Source: an uncultured Saprospiraceae bacterium (lineage in GTDB: Bacteria; Bacteroidota; Bacteroidia; Chitinophagales; Saprospiraceae). From it: 20,554 nucleotides of DNA. The stretch spans positions 1 to 20,554 of the forward strand of contig CALCMV010000192.1 of NCBI GenBank assembly GCA_937967535.1, given 5' to 3'. Made by a program: the position numbers and the translations under genes. Below the pieces are notes generated by a model that had not been told where the DNA came from, ran no database searches, and saw only the letters and a program-made list of their open reading frames with translations. Below are positions 14,154 through 20,554 of this stretch, in pieces (the first letter of the stretch is position 1; each line of letters opens with the position of its first letter).

Positions 14154-14191
14154 ATTTTGTAGGGGCAGGGCATGCTCTGTCCCTACAAAAT
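14154..14191. repeat. GTAG-headed 38-bp palindrome, REP-like
   Basis: A single inverted repeat centred on GCATGC (14170-14175) extends 19 bases each way; all positions pair if two G-T wobbles are allowed. It starts GTAGGGGCAGG at 14159 and ends CCCTAC at 14186, flanked by TTTT/AAAA. GTAG-headed, G-rich hairpins of this type are common as dispersed intergenic repeats in environmental bacteria. It differs in sequence from the elements at 9235 and 10413. Confidence 0.7.
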
Positions 14192-14206
14192 AGGTGAGGT
14201 GTACAC

Positions 14207-14251
14207 AAAAAAAAATAGCAGATATTTCCATGAAATATCTGCTATTTTTTT
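14207..14251. terminator. Strong bidirectional intrinsic terminator
   Basis: A perfect stem of at least 19 bp, with left arm 14210-14228 (ATAGCAGATATTTC core), CAT loop (14229-14231) and right arm 14232-14250, is bordered by an A run on the left and seven Ts on the right. It lies between the convergent HlyD and TPR-lipoprotein genes and can end transcription from both sides. Confidence 0.88.
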
Positions 14252-14287
14252 ATTCTAAAACGAATCACAAATTAAGCTGTAACCCGA

Positions 14288-15721
14288 TTAATTAAAACGT
14301 ACTTTCGTAGATTCATTAATCCAACAACCAACAGTGTAGCTTTGTCCGGGTTTCAAACCTTTCATAAAGCCATCTTCCTGTGAAGGCATATACTGCTTGT
14401 ATTTGCTAATCAGACCTTTTGCTTCGTTAGCCACTTCCGAACCCGGCTCGGTAGCGATAGCGCGATTCCACTGGTCAATAGCTACCCAAACCACTTGTTG
14501 AGCATCAAATCCTGTACCTACGCCATTGCTACAATCTTTACCGCTACCTGCGTAGATTTTGCCAATTACTAAGTAAGGCTTACCCGAAGAAGGATTGTAT
14601 TTCGCTGCTTTGCGAGCGAGCGAGCGACCTTTTGATTTCTGACCGAGACGGCTGTATGCGATGTTGGCACCATTGAGTGCATAGGCAAATTTTTTACTGT
14701 CAGCGATAGATGGGTCGTTGATTTTGTCTTCGTAGTAGGCTACTTTTTCTCTGTCCGACATACCTGCTGTGCTGCCACCACTCGGTTTAGTTGTGCTAGG
14801 ACGAGATGCCGTTGTTGTTGTTCTAACAATTTTCGGATAAGCCGTATTCCATACTTGCGCGAAGAAAGCGTTAGATTGGTCGCAACCTTTTACGCTCAAT
14901 TTCGGTACTAATGCGCGTGCTGTTTCCTTCGTAGGACTTGCGTCAAACTCACCACGATATTGGTCAACATAACGTTGGCAATCAAATACATACGCACCAA
15001 TCAACTCATAGCGTCCGCGTGCATCATCCCATGCTTTAGCGTATCTTCCGGCTTTTTCCGGATCCTCATCGTTGTTCATATTGTGTACAGCGACTTTATT
15101 GAGTTTGTTGTAAATGTCCAATGCTTCTTCTTTACTCAATTTTTCATCAATAAAATCCGTAGCAGCTACATCCGCATAAGCGTAGAAAATCGCAGGACTG
15201 GCATCCATACCACCTACTTCGAGGGCGCGTTTACCGAGCGCGAGGATGTTCGATTTGTCATCAAAATCGTAGTACAAATCACGGATTTTTTGTGACAATA
15301 CTGCATTTTCGTCATCCGGGAAGCAGCTAAGGCGACCATCGTAGAGTTCGAGAATTTTGTTTTTGTACTGCTCTTTACTCGCTGCGTCTGTTGCATTTTT
15401 GAAGAAGTGCTTATAGATTTTTACACCGTCTTTGTATACAACAGATGTTTTACCATTAGCAGCCGGTGACATTCTGTATGACTTCTCCCAAAGCGGTAGC
15501 GCATTGTCATAATCTTTAACTTTCACGTAGTCGCGGTAGAGTACATGTAGTTTGGTGGCTTCTTGTGGGTCGGCAGTGTTGTCGAAAGTTTCACAACCTG
15601 CTTTAGCAGCTTTTGTGGGGGCTTTTGCCACAGGGGTGTTGTTGACTGCCACTTCTTTCGGACCGCCACAGGCAGCTACCGTAATCAGTGCGATGATGAA
15701 AAATATGTTTCTCATGTTCAA
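14288..15721 (-). CDS. TPR-containing lipoprotein of unknown function
   Basis: A 477-residue exported lipoprotein. A hydrophobic signal (NIFFIIALITVAAC) ends in a lipobox with Cys18 as the lipidated residue, followed by a Gly-Gly-Pro stretch and an Ala/Pro/Lys-rich linker. Helical TPR-like repeats fill about 55-270 (LHVLYRDYVKVKDYDNALPLWEKSYRMSP is a typical unit). A Thr/Ser-rich linker around 300-320 separates them from a second TPR set (KFAYALNGANIAYSRLGQKSKGRSLARKAAKYNP). The C-terminus ends in SYTVGCWINESTKVRFN, a conserved-looking cap. It probably serves as a periplasmic or outer-membrane scaffold. The partner is unknown, no neighbour suggests one, and GC-richer codons suggest it may be well expressed. 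ATG 15721 starts the signal peptide; ATG 15715 is possible. Confidence 0.8.
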   Translation of the reverse strand: MNMRNIFFIIALITVAACGGPKEVAVNNTPVAKAPTKAAKAGCETFDNTADPQEATKLHVLYRDYVKVKDYDNALPLWEKSYRMSPAANGKTSVVYKDGVKIYKHFFKNATDAASKEQYKNKILELYDGRLSCFPDDENAVLSQKIRDLYYDFDDKSNILALGKRALEVGGMDASPAIFYAYADVAATDFIDEKLSKEEALDIYNKLNKVAVHNMNNDEDPEKAGRYAKAWDDARGRYELIGAYVFDCQRYVDQYRGEFDASPTKETARALVPKLSVKGCDQSNAFFAQVWNTAYPKIVRTTTTASRPSTTKPSGGSTAGMSDREKVAYYEDKINDPSIADSKKFAYALNGANIAYSRLGQKSKGRSLARKAAKYNPSSGKPYLVIGKIYAGSGKDCSNGVGTGFDAQQVVWVAIDQWNRAIATEPGSEVANEAKGLISKYKQYMPSQEDGFMKGLKPGQSYTVGCWINESTKVRFN

Positions 15722-16057
15722 GAAATTTTTTTTTAATTAATGTATAATCAATGAAATATAAAATAATAAATGTAAAATTTAAATTGCTTGTAGTACGTGA
15801 GTGATGCGTGTTTTTTGTTCTGTGAAATATTTTATTTATATTAATTTGTGAAACAAAAAAATCTCGCGTCCTACTCTACTTTTAAATTTTAAATTCAATT
15901 TTTCTTAAATTTAATTTTCGCTTTTTTGTTTAGTAAATAGTCAAAAATATTGCCAACGAAATAATTTTAGTTAATTTTTTATTTATAATAAACTCAAAAT
16001 CAATGGAAAAGAATTTTGAGAAGCAAAATAAAATTAATCATTAATCATCAATCATTT
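15722..16057. other. AT-rich intergenic region upstream of the TPR lipoprotein gene
   Basis: No gene is seen in these 336 bases. Leftward, TATATTTC (complement of 15753-15760) is one mismatch from a -7 box, without a clear -33 partner. At the right end is a small heptamer array (listed separately). Confidence 0.4.
16033..16056. repeat. Three 7-bp units behind the M20 peptidase stop
   Basis: ATTAATC, ATTAATC, ATCAATC and ATT run without gaps and lie two bases beyond the peptidase stop codon (TGA at 16060-16058 on the minus strand). Short, but in the same period and the same position relative to a stop codon as the other arrays. Confidence 0.6.
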
Positions 16058-17521
16058 TCACTGACAACTATTGCGAATTAAACGATAATAGAATCGAATC
16101 GCTTGTTTATAATTCTCAATAGAAATGCGTTCATTGACTCCGTGAATACCTTTAAGTTCTTCGTTATTGAGTTGTATGGGCATAAAGCGGTAGGTGTTGT
16201 CAGCTACCTCCACGAAATGCTTGCTGTCTGTTCCTGCCACCACAAGTGAGGGCGCAACGACGACCTCTGCGAAAGTTTCCTGCAAAGTTCGTTGAATTAC
16301 TTGAAAACCGAAGGCTTTATGGTCTGAAATTTTAGACGGATTTTGTGGCATCGGGTCAATTTCTATAGTAATTCTATCGTCATTCACCGTTTTTTTAACA
16401 TAATTGACCACATCTTCAATCGTATTTTCGGGGTGAATACGGAAATTTATCTTTGCAGTGGCTTGTTTGGGAAGTATATTATCTTTTATACCGCCATCAA
16501 TCATGGTGGTTGCCGTTGTAGTACGAATGAGGGCATTGCCTGTTGGTTTTTTTGCCAATTCACGTTTTAGTATTCCTCCGAACAACCATGTATTTGCCAG
16601 CACTATTTGCATCAAAAAATCGGTTTCCGGTCCCGCATGGTCGAGCATCATCTGTGTTGGTCCGGCGAATGTGGCGGGCATGGGATTGGCTTCGAGTGTT
16701 GTGATGGCTTTGCTCAATACTCCAATAGCCGTTTGTACGGGTGGCATGGATGAGTGACCACCATCGGTACGCGCCGTAAGTGTCAGTGTAACAAAGCCTT
16801 TTTCGGCTATACCAATCAAGCCTAATGGACGGTCAAGTCCGGGTATATTGTCTTCGGTCACGAGGCTGCCCTCGTCAAGTACGTATTCAAATTGGATGTT
16901 TTGGTTTTTGAAATATTTGGCAATGGCTGTTGCGCCATTCGCGCCGCCCACTTCCTCGTCGTGTCCGAAAGCGAGGTAGACGGTTCGGTTGGGAAGATAT
17001 TCTTCAGCAATCAACAAATCAATCGCTTCGAGCATCCCAACAAGTGAGAGTTTATCATCAATCGCACCGCGTCCATATATGTGTTTGTCAATGATTTTTC
17101 CGCTAAATGGGTCGGTTGTCCATGTATCGCGGGTGCCGGCTTCGACAGTCACTACATCTATGTGTGCCATGAGCAAAATGGGTTTGAGCGTCGCGTTCTT
17201 CCCATACCATTTATAGATGCGGCTAAAGCGGTTTATGGTGTGTGTATCCAATTGCGAAGTAATGGCAGGAAAGAGGCTGTCGAGGTATTGATTGAATGTC
17301 AGGAATGCCGCCGTATCTATGTGTGTATCGTATGAAATGGTCGGAATTTGGATGGCTTGACTGAAGCGGGAGGTGATGTCGTCGTTCAAGGGGAGGTCGG
17401 GCGCGAGGTCAATTTTAGTTTGTTTGGGGCTGAATTTTATCGCATTATACGCCAATACGCCCACCAAGACCAATATGGCAAGGAGGATGAGGGTGACAAG
17501 TAGGCGTTTTAGCTTTTTCAT
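16058..17521 (-). CDS. Membrane-anchored M20 family metallopeptidase (PM20D1/CPS1-like)
   Basis: A 487-residue zinc peptidase. An N-terminal helix (7-24, after MKKLKR) anchors it to the membrane or is a signal, with the enzyme outside the cytoplasm. Metal ligands and catalytic residues are visible: His120 and Asp122 in LLMAHIDVV, Asp155 in GRGAIDDK, the Glu189-Glu190 pair in FGHDEEVGG, Asp216 in VLDEGSLV, and His435 in GTDSKHF. The dimerisation domain begins near residue 245. It resembles the carboxypeptidase S / PM20D1 branch, which cleaves or forms N-acyl amino acids or dipeptides. The ATG follows the TAA of the TIR gene by one base, so the two are surely cotranscribed and probably translationally coupled. 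Confidence 0.9.
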   Translation of the reverse strand: MKKLKRLLVTLILLAILVLVGVLAYNAIKFSPKQTKIDLAPDLPLNDDITSRFSQAIQIPTISYDTHIDTAAFLTFNQYLDSLFPAITSQLDTHTINRFSRIYKWYGKNATLKPILLMAHIDVVTVEAGTRDTWTTDPFSGKIIDKHIYGRGAIDDKLSLVGMLEAIDLLIAEEYLPNRTVYLAFGHDEEVGGANGATAIAKYFKNQNIQFEYVLDEGSLVTEDNIPGLDRPLGLIGIAEKGFVTLTLTARTDGGHSSMPPVQTAIGVLSKAITTLEANPMPATFAGPTQMMLDHAGPETDFLMQIVLANTWLFGGILKRELAKKPTGNALIRTTTATTMIDGGIKDNILPKQATAKINFRIHPENTIEDVVNYVKKTVNDDRITIEIDPMPQNPSKISDHKAFGFQVIQRTLQETFAEVVVAPSLVVAGTDSKHFVEVADNTYRFMPIQLNNEELKGIHGVNERISIENYKQAIRFYYRLIRNSCQ

Positions 17522-17522
17522 T

Positions 17523-18308
17523 TTATTCTCCTGTCTCTTTTTCTAAATTGTCAATGATACTAAATAATGAATTTTTAAGTCGATTAATGGAAATATCAAT
17601 ATCATCGTCACGCCTTACTTTTAGTTCTCTATCCTTTTTCAGAGCATTAAACTGACTGGAGAGTAACAATAAAGAATTATACCTGTCTTTATGATTAATT
17701 TTGGTGTAATTCATTAATAGCTCTATCCCGTCTTTCATTTTTGTATTTACAATTGCTGTACGAGCCTTATCAAAAACAGTTGAATCGTCGGGCATCGTTT
17801 CGCCGGATGGATTATTGCCGACAGATGTTGTAGTTGTATTTCTTTCTTTTTTCTTTTGAATAGATTCAATAACTCGTTTGAGTCCCTTAGTAATATTCAA
17901 CCATGCACTATCTCTATCCTCCCAAGTCGAAACAGGCTTTAAGTCAGAAGGAAGTCCTTGAAAAGTCTTAAAATCAGATTCCGCAAAATCCGAATTACGA
18001 ATTAGTATGGGTATGATGACTAATTCACCTTTCTTATGTCGCTCCATTGCACCTTTAATCTCGACGCGGTGAATATAATCAGAATTTAGAAGGCTTGGAC
18101 TCACCAAAAAGATAACTATATCTGCGGTAGTCAATCGTTCTAATAATTCATCTTCCCACTGCTCGCCCGGAAGTATATCTTTATCATTCCAAATTTGAAT
18201 AGTATCATTGCGACGCATAGGAGCAAGAAACTCCAATAATTCCTCTTTGTAATCCTTATCCTTGCGAGAATAGGAAACAAAAACTTTAATGGGAATGGGC
18301 ACACTCAT
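17523..18308 (-). CDS. TIR domain protein with C-terminal effector-associated domain (EAD11-like)
   Basis: A 261-residue protein. Residues 7-150 are a TIR domain: IKVFVSYSRKDKDYKEEL, then IWNDKDILPGEQWEDELLERL, then ADIVIFLVSPSLLNSDYI, and Glu83 in the position of the catalytic glutamate of NAD-cleaving TIRs. A Thr/Asn/Gly-rich linker (155-178) leads to a helical domain (179-258: ARTAIVNTKMKDGIELLMNY, NSLLLLSSQFNALKKDREL, ISINRLKNSLFSIIDNLE). This matches the pattern of effector-associated domain 11, a small death-like adaptor domain that pairs an effector with a sensor bearing the same domain. It therefore looks like a conditional NADase effector in defence or programmed cell death. No EAD partner is visible here; an M20 peptidase gene follows one base after its stop. 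Confidence 0.82.
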   Translation of the reverse strand: MSVPIPIKVFVSYSRKDKDYKEELLEFLAPMRRNDTIQIWNDKDILPGEQWEDELLERLTTADIVIFLVSPSLLNSDYIHRVEIKGAMERHKKGELVIIPILIRNSDFAESDFKTFQGLPSDLKPVSTWEDRDSAWLNITKGLKRVIESIQKKKERNTTTTSVGNNPSGETMPDDSTVFDKARTAIVNTKMKDGIELLMNYTKINHKDRYNSLLLLSSQFNALKKDRELKVRRDDDIDISINRLKNSLFSIIDNLEKETGE

Positions 18309-18343
18309 AATTGCTAATCTTAAAGGCGTAAATTAAAAAGCAG

Positions 18344-18351
18344 CAAATATA
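18344..18351 (-). promoter_or_regulatory. Candidate -7 box for the TIR-M20 operon
   Basis: On the minus strand these bases read TATATTTG, a full match to TAnnTTTG, 35 bases before the TIR ATG. A TTTTG lies upstream, but at 26 bases, slightly farther than usual, so the -33 element is uncertain. Confidence 0.45.
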
Positions 18352-18392
18352 TACAAAAAATTCCCTAATTTCGTCATCAAAAGAATGCCATT

Positions 18393-18424
18393 TAAGCATT
18401 ACATCATATAAGCATTTAAGCATC
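18393..18424. repeat. Four 8-bp units in the divergent TIR/TMTC promoter region
   Basis: TAAGCATT, ACATCATA, TAAGCATT and TAAGCATC follow one another in 8-base steps, three of them near-identical. They end six bases before the GTG of the membrane protein gene and may be regulator half-sites or another short tandem repeat. Confidence 0.5.
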
Positions 18425-18430
18425 GATACA

Positions 18431-20554
18431 GTGAGCAAACACAAGAAAAATACAAAAACAAGCCCTATCCCGAAAGGTAAAGCGCAAAAAACGGCAAGCA
18501 AGTCCGGTTTTTTACGCAATTCGCGCTTGCATCTTATCATCCTTGCGGCACTTGCGGCGGTGCTGTACGCCAATACACTCGGCTGCGATTACACTTGGGA
18601 TGATGCGATTGTGATTACAGATAATGACTTTACCAAATCGGCGGATTTTGCCAATATTTTCACGAAAGATACCTTTCATGGTTTTTTCAAACAAAAGAAA
18701 AACCTCGTTGCAGGTGGGCGGTATCGTCCCTTGACTTTGGCGATGTTTGCAGTCGAATATCAGATAAGTGAAAATCCGTTTATAGGGCATTTGATGAATA
18801 TTTTTTGGTATGCTTTGACAGGAATTGTCTTGTATCTCGTCTTATTAAAATTGATAAATCCTGAACGTCGTGATGAGCTAAAATTGTGGTTTATTCCATT
18901 AGTAGCGAGTTTGTTATTTATAGCACATCCCATTCATGCGGAAGCCGTATCGAATATTAAGGGGCGGGATGAAATCATTACTTTACTGGGTGCTTTGGCG
19001 GCATTATATTTTGCTTTGAAAGCATATTACGAACAAAAAACTTTATGGATATTGCTCTCCGGTGTGGTCTTCTTTTTAGGACTTTTGGCAAAGGAAAATG
19101 CGATTACATTCCTTGCAATCGTGCCTTTGGCGTTTTATTTTTTTACGAAAGTTAATTTTGCACAAATTGCGAAATACACTTTACCACTCATAGTAGCGGC
19201 AGGGGCATTTTTGGCAATACGATTCAGTGTCTTAGGGGCAGATTTTGGTACGACTTCTACCGACTTGATGAATAATCCTTTTGTGAAAGTCGAAAACGGA
19301 ATTTGGGTAGAATTTACATTGATGGAACGCCTTGCTACCATCATGTTTACTTTGGGGAAATACCTTCAATTGCTCATTGCACCGATTACACTCACGCACG
19401 ATTATTATCCGCGTCAGGTTGGGATAATGTCTTTTGCAGATTGGCGGGTGATTTTATCTTTACTTGCCTATATAGGCATGGGTGTGTATGCACTTATGCG
19501 TATGCCCAAACGCGATGTAGTGGCTTTCGGCATCCTGTTTTTCTTGATTACTTTATCCATTGTATCGAATATTTTCTTTCCGATTGGAACAAATATGTCG
19601 GAGCGATTTATGTTTATGCCCTCAATTGGTTTTGCCTTAGTAGCAGCGGCTTTGCTGTGGCGATTGGGAAGTTATTTTAATAAAAAAGAAATCACGTCAA
19701 TCACTGATTTAAAGGGAGTTATGGTGATTGTGGGTGTAATTTTAATTTTATTTTCCGCAAAAACCATCCATCGAAATTTGGCTTGGAAGGATAATTTTAC
19801 CCTCTTTTCTACCGACATCAAAACCTCTAATAATAGCGCGAAACTCCTCAATGCTATGGGGGGAGAATTGACAGCGCGTGCGCTTTCTCCCGAAAATAAA
19901 AACAAAAAAAATGCTATGCTTGCAGAAGCCATTGGCTATCTGAAAAAAGCCGTCGAAATACATCCGACTTATGCCAATGCTTATCTTTTATTGGGCAATG
20001 CTCATAATTATTCGCAGCAATACGAATCCGCGATTGAGTATTATAAAAAATCAGAACAGTACAAGTCGAATTATAAAGAGGCAATGAATAATCTGGCAAT
20101 TACTTATCGTGCGGCAGCCGTTTCATTTTTAGAAGAAAAAAAGAACGTGAATAAAATTGAACCCTATTTGCAGCAGGCATTAAGCGGTTTTGAGCGCACT
20201 CAAAAAATGTATCCCGATTATCCCGGATTGAAGGCAAATATCGGTGTGGTGCATCGTACTTTGGGGCGGTATCATGGAGAGGTTCGTCAGAATCCGAATG
20301 AGGCACTCATCCACTTGGAACGCGCCCGAAAATATGACCCTAAAGATACCGAAACCCTCCGCCTGATGTCACTCTGTTACGGGCTTTCCAAGCAAACAGA
20401 TAAAATGATTGTCACACTCGAACAACTCATTGAGCAACAACCGGATAGAGGTATTTTGTATCTCAATCTGAGTACAGCATACGCCGAAAAAGGCGACCTG
20501 CAAAAAGCCGAACAACTGCGCCAAAAAGCCTATCAATTGCAACCGAATTTGCGT
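18431..20554 (+). CDS. TMTC-like multi-pass membrane protein with TPR repeats (3' end missing)
   Basis: An open frame of 708 codons runs from GTG 18431 to the window edge. A Lys-rich tail is followed by a first membrane helix (about 33-48) and the loop motif YTWDDAIVITDN (Asp57-Asp58), which fits the acidic catalytic pair of GT-C glycosyltransferases. RYRPLTLAMFAVEY, HPIHAEAVSNIKGRDE (166-181), KENAITF (221-227) and FFPIGTNMSERFMFMPSIGFAL are hallmarks of the TMTC family, whose animal members are O-mannosyltransferases. About ten membrane segments end near residue 440, then TPR units fill 490-708 (YANAYLLLGNAHNYSQQYESAIEYYKKSEQYK). The TPRs would lie outside the cytoplasm. Activity in bacteria is inferred, not known. 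No ATG precedes it in frame, so GTG is taken; it is divergent from the TIR operon. Confidence 0.88.
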   Translation, partial: MSKHKKNTKTSPIPKGKAQKTASKSGFLRNSRLHLIILAALAAVLYANTLGCDYTWDDAIVITDNDFTKSADFANIFTKDTFHGFFKQKKNLVAGGRYRPLTLAMFAVEYQISENPFIGHLMNIFWYALTGIVLYLVLLKLINPERRDELKLWFIPLVASLLFIAHPIHAEAVSNIKGRDEIITLLGALAALYFALKAYYEQKTLWILLSGVVFFLGLLAKENAITFLAIVPLAFYFFTKVNFAQIAKYTLPLIVAAGAFLAIRFSVLGADFGTTSTDLMNNPFVKVENGIWVEFTLMERLATIMFTLGKYLQLLIAPITLTHDYYPRQVGIMSFADWRVILSLLAYIGMGVYALMRMPKRDVVAFGILFFLITLSIVSNIFFPIGTNMSERFMFMPSIGFALVAAALLWRLGSYFNKKEITSITDLKGVMVIVGVILILFSAKTIHRNLAWKDNFTLFSTDIKTSNNSAKLLNAMGGELTARALSPENKNKKNAMLAEAIGYLKKAVEIHPTYANAYLLLGNAHNYSQQYESAIEYYKKSEQYKSNYKEAMNNLAITYRAAAVSFLEEKKNVNKIEPYLQQALSGFERTQKMYPDYPGLKANIGVVHRTLGRYHGEVRQNPNEALIHLERARKYDPKDTETLRLMSLCYGLSKQTDKMIVTLEQLIEQQPDRGILYLNLSTAYAEKGDLQKAEQLRQKAYQLQPNLR

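Noticed and set aside
16058..17521. M20 peptidase as a DapE or ArgE biosynthetic enzyme
   Set aside because: The N-terminal membrane helix and motif set fit the extracytoplasmic CPS1/PM20D1 branch better than the soluble biosynthetic enzymes.
18431..20554. A frameshift or pseudogene in the long membrane protein, since it lacks a stop codon here
   Set aside because: The frame was followed codon by codon from GTG to the last base without interruption; it is simply cut by the window edge.

Overview
The window is a stretch of chromosome from an AT-rich member of the Bacteroidota. Pointers are candidate -7 boxes of the Bacteroidota type (TAnnTTTG), starts that mostly lack Shine-Dalgarno sites, and typical families of that phylum: a DUF7033-type polysaccharide deacetylase, a MerR/B12-like regulator, a TIR protein with an effector-associated domain, and a periplasmic TPR lipoprotein. 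No tRNA, rRNA, CRISPR array, transposase or phage gene is visible.

Layout. 1-2370: the first codons of a leftward gene, then the rRNA methyltransferase RlmD, a 210-bp array of 30 heptamers and a conserved small protein. 2658-5863: a phosphorelay set made of a hybrid histidine kinase (REC-PAS-HisKA-HATPase-REC), a separate HPt protein and a single-domain response regulator, all rightward. 5898-7778: a leftward DUF2064 GT-A protein and a MerR regulator whose B12-binding residues are degenerate. 7892-10839: three leftward genes, namely an alkyltransferase-like DNA repair protein, a Gfo/Idh/MocA sugar-nucleotide-type oxidoreductase and a polysaccharide deacetylase. The oxidoreductase is bracketed by two inverted copies of a REP-like palindromic element. 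11157-14108: TolC-type outer-membrane factor and HlyD-type adaptor, without an inner-membrane pump before a strong bidirectional terminator. 14288-18308: a leftward TPR lipoprotein, a membrane-anchored M20 peptidase and a TIR-EAD protein; the last two are one base apart. 18431-end: a rightward TMTC-like membrane protein with C-terminal TPRs, running off the window.

The most unusual aspect is the spaces between genes. Almost every intergenic gap holds its own short tandem array. Several have a strict 7-bp unit, two of them with a 21-bp higher order; others have 6-, 8- or 15-bp units. The arrays often begin exactly at, or supply, a stop codon, and two of them are arranged as inverted pairs that could form large hairpins. 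Separately, there are GTAG-headed hairpin elements with compensatory base changes, which is the architecture of REP sequences mobilised by RAYT transposases. The TIR-EAD/M20 pair is the best candidate for an uncharacterised defence or cell-death module.
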